NCBI RefSeq assembly: GCF_023897065.1
Contig: NZ_JAMHIV010000021.1
Coordinates: forward strand, 1-64,000
Source of the DNA: Crossiella sp. SN42
GTDB lineage: Bacteria > Actinomycetota > Actinomycetes > Mycobacteriales > Pseudonocardiaceae
DNA: 64,000 nucleotides
Direction: 5' to 3'
Positions 26,710 to 35,023 of the stretch are shown piece by piece. The translations under genes were made by a program, and so were the position numbers. How positions within the stretch are numbered: position 1 is the stretch's first letter; each line of letters opens with the position of its first letter. Under the pieces are notes generated by a model that was given only the letters and a program-made list of their open reading frames with translations, had not been told where the DNA came from and searched no databases.

Positions 26710-28005
26710 TCAGTTCTCCCCGCGCTTGGTCTTGGGGCGCAAGTGGACCTGGGTGATGGCGTGCCGGTCCACCGCTTTTACCTCGATGATCCACTCGGCC
26801 AGTTCCACCCGGTCGCCCGGCTGGTCGGGGATGCGGCGCAGCGCGATCAGCGCCAGGCCGGCGATGGTGGTGTAGTCGCCCTCCGGCGCGTCGGTCAGCT
26901 CGACGCCCAGGTCCTCCAGGTCGTGCACCGGGAAGGTGCCGGGCAGCAGCATGGAGCCGTCCGGCTCGGTGCGCACGGACAGGATGTCCCGGTCGGTCTC
27001 GTCGTAGATCTCGCCGACGATCTCCTCCAGCAGGTCCTCCAGCGTGACGATGCCGTCCACCGCGCCGCGCTCGTCGACCACCAGCGCGAACTGCTGGTGG
27101 CTGGCCTTGAACTGACGCAGGGCGTCGGAGACGCGCAGGCTGTCCGGGAAGATCGTGGCCGGACGGGCCGCGTCCAGCACGGTGCCGTCGTCGTCGAGCA
27201 GGTCGCGCAGATGCACGATGCCGGCCACGTCGTCCAGGTGGCCGGAGCGGACCACCGGCGCCCTGGAGTGCCCCGACTCCGCCAGCACCGACCTGGCCTG
27301 CGCCACGGTGGCATCGGCGGCCACGGTGACCACCGCGCGGCGCGGCACCAGCACGTGCCGGAGCAGCCGCTCGTGGATCTCCAGCGCGCCGGTGATGATC
27401 ATCCGCTGCTCGGCGTTGAGGCCGCGGTGCCCGGCCACCAGGTCGCGCAGCTCCGCCGGGCTCAGCTGCTCGGACCCGGCGTCGGGGTTGCCGCCGAAGA
27501 GGCGCACCACCAGGTTCGTGGACCGGCTCAGCGCCCAGATCGCCGGGCGGGCGATGCTCGCGATCAGGTCCAGCGGCCGGGCCACCAGCATCGCCCAGCG
27601 GTGCGCGTACTGCATGGCCAGCCGCTTGGGCGCGAGCTCGCCGAAGACCAAGGTGAAGAAGGTCAGCACCAGCGTCACCAGCGCCACCGCCAGCGGACCG
27701 GCCGCGGTGCCCGCGAAGGACAGCGCCGGGATCAGCGGCTGGGCCAGGGTCACCGCGGCGGTGGCCGAGGCGAGCGCGCCGGAGAGGGTGATCGCCAGCT
27801 GGATCGCGGCCAGGAACCGGTTCGGGTCCCTGGTCAGCCGCAGCAGCACCGTGGCGGTCCGGCCGCCGCGGCGTTCCAGCTGCCGCAACTGCCCTTCCCG
27901 CAACGAGATCAGCGCGATCTCGCTGCCCGCGAACAGCGCGTTGACCAGGATCAGGAACGCGACGAGCGCGAGGTTGAGCCAGTAACCGTCCATGGTGCCG
28001 AACAC
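26710..28005 (-). CDS. CNNM/CorC (hemolysin C) family membrane protein
   Basis: 431 residues. A DUF21 membrane domain (about residues 1-190: ALVAFLILVNALFAGSEIALISL, LAITLSGALASATAAVT, TFFTLVFGELAPKRLA), two CBS domains (residues ~205-335, ending GIVTLEDLLEEIVGEIYDE) and a C-terminal CorC_HlyC domain (FPVHDLEDLGVELTD...YTTIAGL). These proteins take part in Mg2+/Co2+ homeostasis or efflux. The short 14-bp gap to a divergent gene at 28020 means the promoters overlap. Confidence 0.88.
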   Translation of the reverse strand: MFGTMDGYWLNLALVAFLILVNALFAGSEIALISLREGQLRQLERRGGRTATVLLRLTRDPNRFLAAIQLAITLSGALASATAAVTLAQPLIPALSFAGTAAGPLAVALVTLVLTFFTLVFGELAPKRLAMQYAHRWAMLVARPLDLIASIARPAIWALSRSTNLVVRLFGGNPDAGSEQLSPAELRDLVAGHRGLNAEQRMIITGALEIHERLLRHVLVPRRAVVTVAADATVAQARSVLAESGHSRAPVVRSGHLDDVAGIVHLRDLLDDDGTVLDAARPATIFPDSLRVSDALRQFKASHQQFALVVDERGAVDGIVTLEDLLEEIVGEIYDETDRDILSVRTEPDGSMLLPGTFPVHDLEDLGVELTDAPEGDYTTIAGLALIALRRIPDQPGDRVELAEWIIEVKAVDRHAITQVHLRPKTKRGEN

Positions 28006-28019
28006 AGTAGTGGCGCACT

Positions 28020-28508
28020 ATGCGGGATATGCACCCGGAAGCCGACGAGCACGCGCGGGCCCGCGGCCAGGCCGTCGCGCTGCTGCTCGCCTTGCGGGCG
28101 CACGACCTGGAGCGGACCAGGCAGGTGCTGGCGGAGAACGCGCGGGCCGGCCGGGACCGGCTGGTCGAGCTGCTCTACGTGCTGGTGCGCGGGGCCACCG
28201 CGATGCTGCACGAGGTGGGCTGGGACATCGCGGGCACGCTGGACGTGCGGCTGGAGTCCCGGCCCGGCCCGGCCCCGGTGGACGCCGAGGTGGAGCGGGC
28301 GCGGGCGCTGGTGCTGGCCTCGGTGCAGCTGGAGGCCGACGGCGACGCGGCGGGGGCCGAGCTGGCCGTCGGGCAGGTGGTGGACGCCGAGCCGAGCGTG
28401 GTGCTGGTGTGGGGACTGGTCACCGCGGCCGAGCTGATCGAGCAGCTGCTGGTGGTCTGCCGGGACCGCGGCGTGCCGGTGCCGGCCTGGCTGGAACCGG
28501 TGCGATAA
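28020..28508 (+). CDS. Hypothetical helical protein
   Basis: 162 residues, Ala/Glu/Arg-rich and mostly helical, with no signal or membrane segment (MRDMHPEADEHARARGQAVALLLALRAHDLERT...). ATG at 28020; an in-frame ATG 9 nt later is equally possible. No motif recognised. Divergent from the CNNM gene, and separated from cspA by a 296-bp structured region. Confidence 0.55.
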   Translation: MRDMHPEADEHARARGQAVALLLALRAHDLERTRQVLAENARAGRDRLVELLYVLVRGATAMLHEVGWDIAGTLDVRLESRPGPAPVDAEVERARALVLASVQLEADGDAAGAELAVGQVVDAEPSVVLVWGLVTAAELIEQLLVVCRDRGVPVPAWLEPVR

Positions 28509-28578
28509 CTGTGGGTAAGGCGCACTAAAGCGGAAGATTCACCTGGACAGCCGATGTACTTCCGTACTCTCCGCTGAC

Positions 28579-28617
28579 CATAACGAACCCACAGTGTTCT
28601 GGATCACTCTCGTTATG
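28579..28617. repeat. Nested inverted repeat upstream of cspA
   Basis: CATAACGA (28579-28586) pairs with TCGTTATG (28610-28617); inside, AGTG pairs with CACT. The A/T-rich arms are unusual here. It could end the upstream gene or act as an operator for cspA. A second short repeat, CTCTC/GAGAG, lies at 28624-28636. Confidence 0.5.
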
Positions 28618-28685
28618 TGGATCTCTCCTCGAGAGAGCGGTTCTGCGCTACGCTTTGCTAGTCGTAGTCAGCTTTGCCTTGAGCG

Positions 28686-28715
28686 CCCGTGGGGCTTATG
28701 ACCACGGGTTTTCTT
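28686..28715 (+). terminator. Terminator-like hairpin inside the cspA leader
   Basis: CCCGTGG (28686-28692) and CCACGGG (28702-28708) with a 9-nt loop, followed by TTTTCTT. A TACGCT -10 candidate lies at 28649-28654, so the hairpin would be ~25-30 nt into the transcript and ~90 nt before cspA: the arrangement of an attenuator. Confidence 0.5.
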
Positions 28716-28804
28716 GTATGCCGAACCCTTCGGGGAATGGGCGGATCTGGACCGCGACCACGCCTCCAACCTGGGCGTGAGATCGGCCCTGCAAGGAGAG
28801 AAAA

Positions 28805-29008
28805 ATGGCTTCTGGCACTGTCAAGTGGTTCAACAGCGAGAAGGGCTTCGGCTTCATCGCGCAGGACGACGGCGGACCGGACGTGTTCGTGCACTACTCG
28901 GCGATCGTCGCCAAGGGCTACCGCTCGCTGGAGGAGAACCAGCGGGTGGAGTTCGAGATCACCCAGGGTCCGAAGGGCCCGCAGGCTGACCAGGTTCGCG
29001 CAGTCTGA
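28805..29008 (+). CDS. cspA: Cold-shock protein
   Basis: 67 residues, one cold-shock domain: [18 protein letters not shown] (RNP1 KGFGFI) and DVFVHYSAI (RNP2 VFVHY). It binds single-stranded RNA/DNA as an RNA chaperone. GGAGAGAAAA lies directly before the ATG. The long upstream leader (about 150 nt) with hairpins is typical of temperature-responsive csp genes. Equivalent to Rv3648c, although here it has moved away from the helicase and topA. Confidence 0.95.
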   Translation: MASGTVKWFNSEKGFGFIAQDDGGPDVFVHYSAIVAKGYRSLEENQRVEFEITQGPKGPQADQVRAV

Positions 29009-29043
29009 TCTTCGCGGTTCTGATCTTCCTTAGTTCCACCTGG

Positions 29044-29077
29044 CGAATGGCCCGCATCACTCGGTGCGGGCCATTCG
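29044..29077 (+). terminator. cspA terminator
   Basis: A perfect 13-bp inverted repeat (CGAATGGCCCGCA / TGCGGGCCATTCG) with an 8-nt loop, 36 bp after the cspA stop, followed by TGTCTCTAT. Confidence 0.9.
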
Positions 29078-29215
29078 TGTCTCTATCAACTACCCACTGT
29101 ATTGATTCCGTGCCCAAGATCACCCAAGCGAACCCTTGCGGTTAACCGTTTTCTTCCGCTAAGTGCACCCATTTGGGTGATGACGCAGCGCAGCTTCGGG
29201 GCGAAGACTCCCCGC

Positions 29216-29611
29216 ATGCGTGCTGACCTCGAAGAACATCTAACGGCCGTACCGCGGCGCCTCCGTCTGCGTCACGGCGAGGCCACCCAACTGCTCGACG
29301 GACTACTCGGAGCGGGTGAACGGGTCCGTGCGGCGGTGGCCGGGATGCTCTCCGGGGTGGGGCCGGTGCTGGTGGTCGCGACCAACCGCCGGGTGCTGGC
29401 GGCCGGTCGCGACGGGTGGAACCTCGCCGTGCTCTACTCGCAGATCTCCAGCGTCGACTCCGGCGGCTGGCTGGGGCACACCGTGGTCATCCAGTCCGCG
29501 GGCACCGTCTACGCGGTGCGCGCCAGCCGGGCGACCCAGCTGTTCACCGCGACCGTGCAGGCCGGCATTCCCTCCGGTGCGCCCACCGCCAGGCTCGCCA
29601 CCGCGATCTAG
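29216..29611 (+). CDS. PH-like (YokE/bPH type) domain protein
   Basis: 131 residues. After a short helical lead (MRADLEEHLTAVPRRLRLRHGEATQLLDGLL) comes a beta-sheet domain: GPVLVVATNRRVLAAGRDGWNLAVLYSQISSVDSGGWLGHTVVIQSAGTVYAVRAS, the pattern of bacterial PH-like domains (LVVATNRRVL plus the IPYSQISSV turn). No membrane segment. An in-frame ATG at 29180 next to a small CACCCA/TGGGTG repeat is an alternative start. Function unknown. Confidence 0.65.
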   Translation: MRADLEEHLTAVPRRLRLRHGEATQLLDGLLGAGERVRAAVAGMLSGVGPVLVVATNRRVLAAGRDGWNLAVLYSQISSVDSGGWLGHTVVIQSAGTVYAVRASRATQLFTATVQAGIPSGAPTARLATAI

Positions 29612-29621
29612 CGCCCGCCGG

Positions 29622-30455
29622 CTACGCGGGCAGCTCCCCGATCACGTGCGGCACCAGCCCGGCCAGTCGCCGGATCGAGTCGGTGTCCAGCGCGATCGGC
29701 TCGCTCTGCCCGGCCAGCCGGTGGTTGCCGTGGAAGTCGACGTCCTCTTCTGCCTGCAGGGCGACCAGCACACTTCCTGGCACGTACAGCCACTGCGACC
29801 CGGTCGCTTCATGCCGGATCAGCCGCGGGCCGCCCATGGGCCATCGACGCAGCTCGTCGATGGCTGTCTCTAATCGGATCAGCCGGTCCCGGTCGGACTG
29901 CTGGAACTGGTCCCCGGTGATCCACTGCGCGACTTCGGCCCGGAAGCCGGTCATGTCGCCGGGCCACCCGGCCGGATCGATCTTGCGCGAAGGAGCCCAC
30001 TCCTTGTGCGCGATCGCCCGGTCGACGGCCAGTCGCAGGTGGCGGAGCAGCACGGCGACCCCTCGCGGGTAGACGTCGAGCTGCGCCTGCGTCCAGTCGC
30101 CGCGTCCGGTGGACTCGGCCTCGATGCCGATGATGTGGTTGTTGCCGTTGTCCCGGCCGCACCACGCGACGTAGCCCGCGCCCGCGTGGTACGAGCGGCC
30201 GGCCGCGATGACGTACCAGGTGCCGTCCCGGGCCAGGCCCAGGTTGGACAGCGGGCCGGCCAGGCCGGGCCTGCCGTTGACGACCACGTCCAGGGACGGG
30301 AAGTTCCCGATCGCCGGACCTGCCGTGTGGTGCATCATCACGCCGCGGATGTCCGAGACGTTGCCGTGGCCGCGGTCCTGCCAGCCGGCCACTTCCTGTA
30401 CGGACAGCCCGGCTTGCCGGAGCACGGTGGCCATCCAGGTGAGTGCGTGAGCCAT
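29622..30455 (-). CDS. Phage-type N-acetylmuramoyl-L-alanine amidase (endolysin-like)
   Basis: 277 residues. The amidase_2/PGRP domain (residues ~1-170) has zinc-ligand candidates in MMHHTAGPA and RSYHAGAG and in the AHKEWAPSRKIDPAGWPGDM segment, the H-x-E/K-x-DP pattern of this family. It cleaves the MurNAc-L-Ala bond of peptidoglycan. There is no signal peptide, and the layout (LTWMATVLRQAGLSVQEVAGWQDRGHG at the N-terminus, small unknown C-terminal domain) is that of actinophage lysins. No holin or phage structural gene is adjacent. Either a domesticated lysin or the last trace of a prophage. Confidence 0.75.
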   Translation of the reverse strand: MAHALTWMATVLRQAGLSVQEVAGWQDRGHGNVSDIRGVMMHHTAGPAIGNFPSLDVVVNGRPGLAGPLSNLGLARDGTWYVIAAGRSYHAGAGYVAWCGRDNGNNHIIGIEAESTGRGDWTQAQLDVYPRGVAVLLRHLRLAVDRAIAHKEWAPSRKIDPAGWPGDMTGFRAEVAQWITGDQFQQSDRDRLIRLETAIDELRRWPMGGPRLIRHEATGSQWLYVPGSVLVALQAEEDVDFHGNHRLAGQSEPIALDTDSIRRLAGLVPHVIGELPA

Positions 30456-30485
30456 GGCGATCACCCCAAGCTCAACGAGAAGTGA

Positions 30486-30498
30486 TAACTGAGAGTTA
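30486..30498. promoter_or_regulatory. Small palindrome upstream of the amidase gene
   Basis: TAACTGAGAGTTA (TAACT-gag-AGTTA) about 30 bp upstream of the amidase start in an A/T-rich stretch; a possible operator. No regulator gene is adjacent. Confidence 0.3.
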
Positions 30499-30576
30499 CT
30501 AATTGGATGCGCTCGGTTATCTCTAGGGTGTGGTGAAAAAACCACCTGGTCTACCACCAAGTGGGTGAGTGTCCGG

Positions 30577-31233
30577 CTAGTCCAGCAATTCGACGGTGAT
30601 CAGCTCGTCGGTGGGCGCCGCGACCACCTGCGCGCCGCCCCGGAAGCGCACCACCAGGTCGCCGGAGGCGGTGGCCGCGGTGCCGGAGACCTGGCCGACC
30701 GGGCCGAGGCTGCCGTAGAGCCGCGCCCACTGGCCGGGCCGCAGCACCGAGGCCAGCACGGCCGGGCCCGCGGTGAACCGGGAGGCCGGCTGCAACCAGG
30801 AGATCACCAGCTGCCAGCAGCCGAAACCGGCCACCAAGCCGATGGCGAGTCCGAGCCAGCCCAGCACCGGGGTGAGCACGGCCGCCCCGGCCAGCGCGGT
30901 CAGCGCGGGAGTGGGCACCGGGCGGCCGCCGATGATCAGCCAGCCGGTGGTGCGCACCAGGCCGTCGGCGGACAGTCCGCGCGGGGTGCGGCCGTCCGGC
31001 AGCAACGGTGGCTCCACCTCATCCGGCGGTCGCTCGCCGAGCACCTCGGTGACCAGCACCGGGTCCACCGGCAGGGTGTGCGCGCACTCCGGGCACACCA
31101 GCAGCAGGCCGGAGCCGTTGCGCTGGGGCGCCAGCTCACCGTGGCCGATCGGGCAGCCGTAGGCCCGGCCGGGCTCCCGCTGCCACTCGATCAACGCGGT
31201 GACCGCCGCGTCGTCGGACTGCTCACCGGTCAC
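30577..31233 (-). CDS. Membrane protein with a zinc-ribbon-like N-terminus
   Basis: 218 residues. The N-terminal region has YGCPIGHGEL and LLLVCPECAHTLPVDP, a CxxC-type ribbon; two hydrophobic segments follow (ALTALAGAAVLTPVLGWLGLAIGLVAGFG and nearby), and the C-terminal part is beta-rich (GQVSGTAATASGDLVVRFRGGAQVV), similar to NfeD/SH3-like extensions. The GTG at 31233 overlaps the upstream excalibur gene by 11 bp, implying coupling. No family name can be given with confidence. Confidence 0.6.
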   Translation of the reverse strand: MTGEQSDDAAVTALIEWQREPGRAYGCPIGHGELAPQRNGSGLLLVCPECAHTLPVDPVLVTEVLGERPPDEVEPPLLPDGRTPRGLSADGLVRTTGWLIIGGRPVPTPALTALAGAAVLTPVLGWLGLAIGLVAGFGCWQLVISWLQPASRFTAGPAVLASVLRPGQWARLYGSLGPVGQVSGTAATASGDLVVRFRGGAQVVAAPTDELITVELLD

Positions 31234-31999
31234 AGGCAACCCCGTCGCCGTCGGAGTCCAGCTCCGCCCGGTAGCCGGGCTGGTCGCGCAGCAGCGGCGC
31301 CTTGCCCGCCTTCCGGACCTGCGCGCAGTTCTTGTAGAACGGCTCAGCCGGGGTGGTCTTCTGCGGGTTCGTCTCAGTCGGCGGCGGCGGACCGGCGCTG
31401 GTCGGCGGAGGATCGGTGGTGGTCAGCACGTTGGGGGTGCTGGTGGCCGCGCTCCGCTGGCAGCCGGCCAGCCAGTCGGTGAGCAGCCGGGCGTACTCGT
31501 GGCCGTCGGTGAACAGCCTGGCCGCCCGCCCGGCCGCGTCCTCGCGCAGGTCCAGCAGGCCGACCTTCTTGCCCAGCAGCTCCTTCTCGGCGAACCGGGC
31601 CGCCTCCGCCGCCGAGCAACCGGGCTGCGCGCTCGGCTGCGGGGTGCCCACTACCTGCAGGGTCACCGGGTCGCCGCGCTCGTCGGTGCCGGTGATGGTG
31701 CGCGCGTCCACCACCTTGGTCACCGTCAGCACCCGGCTCGGCCAGGCCGGGGTGCGCCCGGCCACCGGCGGCGCGGTGATGCTCGGCGTGGTCGCGCTGG
31801 AGGTGCTCAGCGGCCGCACCACCTCGCCGCCACCGGCCAGCGGGGTGCCCTGGTCCGCAGGCAGCACCGGCAGCGAGCCGGCCGCGCTGATCATGGCCGC
31901 CACGGCCAGGGTGCCGCCGGTGGCGCTGAGCAGTCGCTGCCAGGTCGCGGCCCGCCACCACCAGCGGCGGAGCGCGGAGACCCTGGGCAACTCACTCAT
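31223..31999 (-). CDS. Membrane-anchored excalibur (calcium-binding) domain protein
   Basis: 258 residues. The ATG at 31999 has AGGAGAAGCG upstream. A membrane anchor near residues 22-42, then a domain with SNase-like strands (VLTVTKVVDARTITGTDERGDPVTLQVVG, GCSAAEAARFAEKELLGKKVGL), a Thr/Pro linker and the C-terminal excalibur motif YKNCAQVRKAGKAPLL...ELDSDGDGVACDR with the DxDxDGxxCE-like Ca2+ loop. The nuclease-like part lacks clear catalytic Arg/Glu pairs, so activity is doubtful. Probably extracellular or cell-wall facing. Confidence 0.75.
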   Translation of the reverse strand: MSELPRVSALRRWWWRAATWQRLLSATGGTLAVAAMISAAGSLPVLPADQGTPLAGGGEVVRPLSTSSATTPSITAPPVAGRTPAWPSRVLTVTKVVDARTITGTDERGDPVTLQVVGTPQPSAQPGCSAAEAARFAEKELLGKKVGLLDLREDAAGRAARLFTDGHEYARLLTDWLAGCQRSAATSTPNVLTTTDPPPTSAGPPPPTETNPQKTTPAEPFYKNCAQVRKAGKAPLLRDQPGYRAELDSDGDGVACDR

Positions 32000-32163
32000 C
32001 GCTTCTCCTGGCGGACTCGACTCGGCTTCGGGCAGTTCACCACTGTTCACCAGCCGTGACAATCCTTGCACCGATGCCCACCCCGAACAGGGCACTCAGA
32101 CACAAAAAGCCGGACCAGGACACGCAGCGCGTGCCAGGTCCGGCCCCGGAAGGGTGGTGGGCG

Positions 32164-32628
32164 CTACTTCGAGTGCGGCTTGAGCGTCCAGATGATGTCC
32201 AGCGCGCCGGTGACCACGCCCTCGGCGTTGGTGATCTCCACGTGCACCGGGATCTCCGGCCGGGTGCCCGACTCCAGCTCGGCCACCGCCTCGGCCGGCG
32301 GGCGGCCCAGCGTCGCGGTCGCGGTCAGCTGCCCGAGCGCGAGCTTGTAGAAGCCGATCTGGCCCTTGGTGGGCAGCGGGATCGCGATCGCCAGCTGCTC
32401 GGCGAAGGCGGCCAGCACCAGCGCGCCGGAGGCGGTCTCGGCCGCGCCGAACATCATCGCCGCGTGCGGTCCGCCGACGTGGTTGCGCAGCTCCTCGGCA
32501 TCGCCAAGGGAGACCACCACGCGGTCGGGGCTGGTCTCGGTGAACTCGATGCCGACGGTGCGCACCCACGGCACGACCTGCTTCATCAGCTCGCCGACCT
32601 GGCTGGTGTCCACGCTCATGCCGGGCAT
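32164..32628 (-). CDS. DUF4442/PaaI-like hotdog thioesterase
   Basis: 154 residues, single hotdog fold: VVPWVRTVGIEFTETSPDRVVVSLGD, LRNHVGGPHAAMMFGAAETASGALV (central helix), ITNAEGVVTGALDIIWTLKP. Related proteins hydrolyse acyl-CoA or have no known substrate (DUF4442). Two ATG codons (32628, 32619) are possible, with no strong Shine-Dalgarno. A 16-bp palindrome abuts the first ATG and would block it if bound, suggesting repression by a TetR-like regulator of fatty-acid genes (inference). Confidence 0.75.
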   Translation of the reverse strand: MPGMSVDTSQVGELMKQVVPWVRTVGIEFTETSPDRVVVSLGDAEELRNHVGGPHAAMMFGAAETASGALVLAAFAEQLAIAIPLPTKGQIGFYKLALGQLTATATLGRPPAEAVAELESGTRPEIPVHVEITNAEGVVTGALDIIWTLKPHSK

Positions 32629-32644
32629 GTTACTCACGAGTAAC
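32629..32644. promoter_or_regulatory. 16-bp palindromic operator candidate at the thioesterase start
   Basis: GTTACTCACGAGTAAC: perfect 7-bp arms around AC, directly next to the start codon. The form (TTACTnnnnAGTAA) is like operators of TetR-family regulators of acyl-CoA metabolism in actinobacteria. The regulator is not in the window. Confidence 0.5.
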
Positions 32645-32787
32645 CGCATTTGGGAAGCGCTGTGACCGGACGTGCGCGCAGCGTGCGGCGAGCCAGCTCA
32701 CACGAAAAATAGTTTGCGGAATAAGAGTTCTCGTCGCATGCTTGTATGCAGCAACTAATTGGATGATGCAAGCAACTAGAGGATCAC

Positions 32788-33279
32788 ATGGACGAGACCG
32801 GTCTGGCCCAGGCCAACGAGATCGGCATGGCCCTGGTCCGGCTCAACCGGGCAACGGCCTGCATGGCGGCACAGAGCACAAAACTGGGGATCGACAAGAC
32901 TTCGTTCACTCTGCTCGCCACGCTGGCGCACACCGGGCCGCTGCGCTCCAGCGCGCTGGCCGAGGCCGTCCACTCCGATCCATCCACGATCAGCCGTCAG
33001 GTGGCCCAACTGGTCAAGGACGGCCTGGTCGAACGAACCGCCGACCCCGTCGATGGCCGGGCCACGCTGCTGGCCGCCACCGACTCCGGGCGCGAGCTGT
33101 TCCTCCGGCACCGCGACCGCCGCAACGAGATGATCGCCAGCATGGTGTCGGACTGGCCGCCGGAGGACCGGCGGCAGTTCGCCACCCTGCTGCATCGCTT
33201 CGTGGGCGCCTACGAGGAGCACATGCCCGGCCTGATCGCCGAACTGGTCGACTACGCCCGTTCGGGAGTGGAGAAGTAG
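32788..33279 (+). CDS. MarR family transcriptional regulator
   Basis: 163 residues. Winged helix-turn-helix with FTLLATLAHTGPLRSSALAEAVHSDPSTISRQVAQLVKDGLVERTADPVDGRATLLAATDSG, complete N- and C-terminal dimerisation helices. Its stop is followed directly by the ATG of a DHA2 efflux pump, so it probably represses the pair until a drug or metabolite binds. The upstream region has a GCATGCTTGTATGC near-palindrome (32736-32749) and a direct repeat GCAACTA that may be its operators. Confidence 0.88.
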   Translation: MDETGLAQANEIGMALVRLNRATACMAAQSTKLGIDKTSFTLLATLAHTGPLRSSALAEAVHSDPSTISRQVAQLVKDGLVERTADPVDGRATLLAATDSGRELFLRHRDRRNEMIASMVSDWPPEDRRQFATLLHRFVGAYEEHMPGLIAELVDYARSGVEK

Positions 33280-34950
33280 ATGTCAGACACCGCGACCGCG
33301 CCATCCGGCGTCGGCCTGAGCCACCGCCAGATCATGGCCATCATGACCGGTCTGATGATGGGCATGTTCCTGGCCGCCCTCGACCAGACCATCGTCTCGG
33401 CGGCCATGCGCACCATCGCCGACCAGCTGCACGGGCAGACCGTGCAGGCCTGGGCGACCACCGCCTACCTGATCACCGCCACCATCTCGACCCCGCTGTA
33501 CGGCAAGCTGTCCGACATCTACGGCCGCAAGCCGATGTACCTGACCGCGATCTCGCTGTTCCTGATCGGCTCCGCGCTGTGCGGGGTGGCGAACTCGATG
33601 TACGAGCTGGCCGCCTTCCGCGCCGTGCAGGGCCTGGGCGCCGGTGGCCTGATGTCCCTGGCGCTGGCGATCATCGCCGACGTGCTGCCGCCCCGGGAAC
33701 GGGCCCGCTACCAGGGCTTCTTCATGGCCGTCTTCGGCATCTCCAGCGTGGCCGGTCCGGTCGCCGGCGGCTTCTTCGCCGGGCTGGACAGCTTCATCGG
33801 CGTCGAGGGCTGGCGCTGGGTCTTCCTGGTCAACCTGCCGCTGGGCATCGCCGCGCTGGTCGTGGTCACCAAGGTGCTCAACATCCCGCACAAGCGGGTC
33901 GACCACCGCATCGACTTCCTCGGCGCGGCCGCGCTGACCGTCGGCCTGGTGCCGCTGCTGATCGTGGCCGAGCAGGGCCGCCAGTGGGGCTGGGGCGACC
34001 CGCTCACCCTGGGCCTGATCGGGCTGGGCGTGGCCGGGCTGGTGGCCTTCGTGCTCGCCGAGCGGCGGATGGGCGATGAGGCGCTGCTGCCGCTGCGGCT
34101 GTTCCGCAGCTCGGTGTTCAGCCTGGGCAACGGGCTCAACTTCATCATCGGCATCGGCATGTTCGGCGGCCTGCTGTCGCTGCCGTTGTACCTGCAGATC
34201 GTCAAGGGCATGAGCCCGACCGAGTCCGGCCTGATGATGCTGCCGCTGACCTTCGGCATCCTCTCCGCCAGCCTGTTCGCCGGCACCAGGACGGCCAAGA
34301 CCGGGCGGTACAAGTCCTTCCCGATCGTCGGCATCGCGCTGATCGTGGCCTCGCTGCTGCTGTTCAGCACGATCGGCTTCAGCACCCCGCTGTGGCTGAG
34401 CGCGATCTACATGGTGCTGATGGGCTGGGGCCTCGGGGCCTGCATGCAGACCCTGGTGCTGGCCGTGCAGAACGACGTCTCGCCCTCGGACATGGGCGTG
34501 GCCACCGCCTCGGTGACCTTCTTCCGGCAGATGGGCGGCACCATCGGCGCCGCGGCCTTCCTGTCCATCCTGTTCGGGGTGGTCGGCGACCGCATCGCCA
34601 GTGCTCTCCGCTCGGCCGCGCTCACCCCGGAGTTCCTGGCCGCGGTGCGCGACCCGGCGGTGCTGGCCAACCCGGCCAACAAGCCGGTGCTGGACATGAT
34701 GGCCAACGGTGGCGCAGGCGCGCCCTCGCTGGACGACACGTCCTTCCTGATCAACCTCGACCCCAGGCTGGCGCGGCCGTTCCAGGACGGCTTCTCCTCC
34801 GCGATGGACACCGTGTTCTTCACCGGCGCGATGGTGATGCTGGTGGCCTTCGTGCTGGTCTGGTTCCTCAAGGAGAAGCCGCTGTCCAACCAGTCCGGCA
34901 TGCAGCGCCGGGCCCAGGAGGAGCACGCGGCGGCCGCACTGGCCGGCTGA
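33280..34950 (+). CDS. DHA2-type (14-helix) MFS multidrug efflux transporter
   Basis: 556 residues. MFS motif A in KLSDIYGRKPMY, the DHA2 motif LDQTIVSAAMRTIADQL near the first helix, motif C GISSVAGPVAGG, and 14 hydrophobic segments; the last loop before helix 14 is long (residues ~455-520). EmrB/QacA-like proton-drug antiporter. The ATG follows immediately after the MarR stop with GGAG upstream. A hairpin at 34968-35000 ends transcription. Confidence 0.9.
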   Translation: MSDTATAPSGVGLSHRQIMAIMTGLMMGMFLAALDQTIVSAAMRTIADQLHGQTVQAWATTAYLITATISTPLYGKLSDIYGRKPMYLTAISLFLIGSALCGVANSMYELAAFRAVQGLGAGGLMSLALAIIADVLPPRERARYQGFFMAVFGISSVAGPVAGGFFAGLDSFIGVEGWRWVFLVNLPLGIAALVVVTKVLNIPHKRVDHRIDFLGAAALTVGLVPLLIVAEQGRQWGWGDPLTLGLIGLGVAGLVAFVLAERRMGDEALLPLRLFRSSVFSLGNGLNFIIGIGMFGGLLSLPLYLQIVKGMSPTESGLMMLPLTFGILSASLFAGTRTAKTGRYKSFPIVGIALIVASLLLFSTIGFSTPLWLSAIYMVLMGWGLGACMQTLVLAVQNDVSPSDMGVATASVTFFRQMGGTIGAAAFLSILFGVVGDRIASALRSAALTPEFLAAVRDPAVLANPANKPVLDMMANGGAGAPSLDDTSFLINLDPRLARPFQDGFSSAMDTVFFTGAMVMLVAFVLVWFLKEKPLSNQSGMQRRAQEEHAAAALAG

Positions 34951-34967
34951 TCAGCTTCAGTACGACG

Positions 34968-35000
34968 ACGGCCCCGGGCGCACTGCGCGCTCGGGGCCGT
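34968..35000. terminator. Bidirectional terminator between the efflux pump and ppa
   Basis: ACGGCCCCG (34968-34976) and CGGGGCCGT (34992-35000) with inner GCGC pairing, between convergent genes. Confidence 0.85.
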
Positions 35001-35023
35001 TGTGGTGCTTGGTGTGCTGGGCG

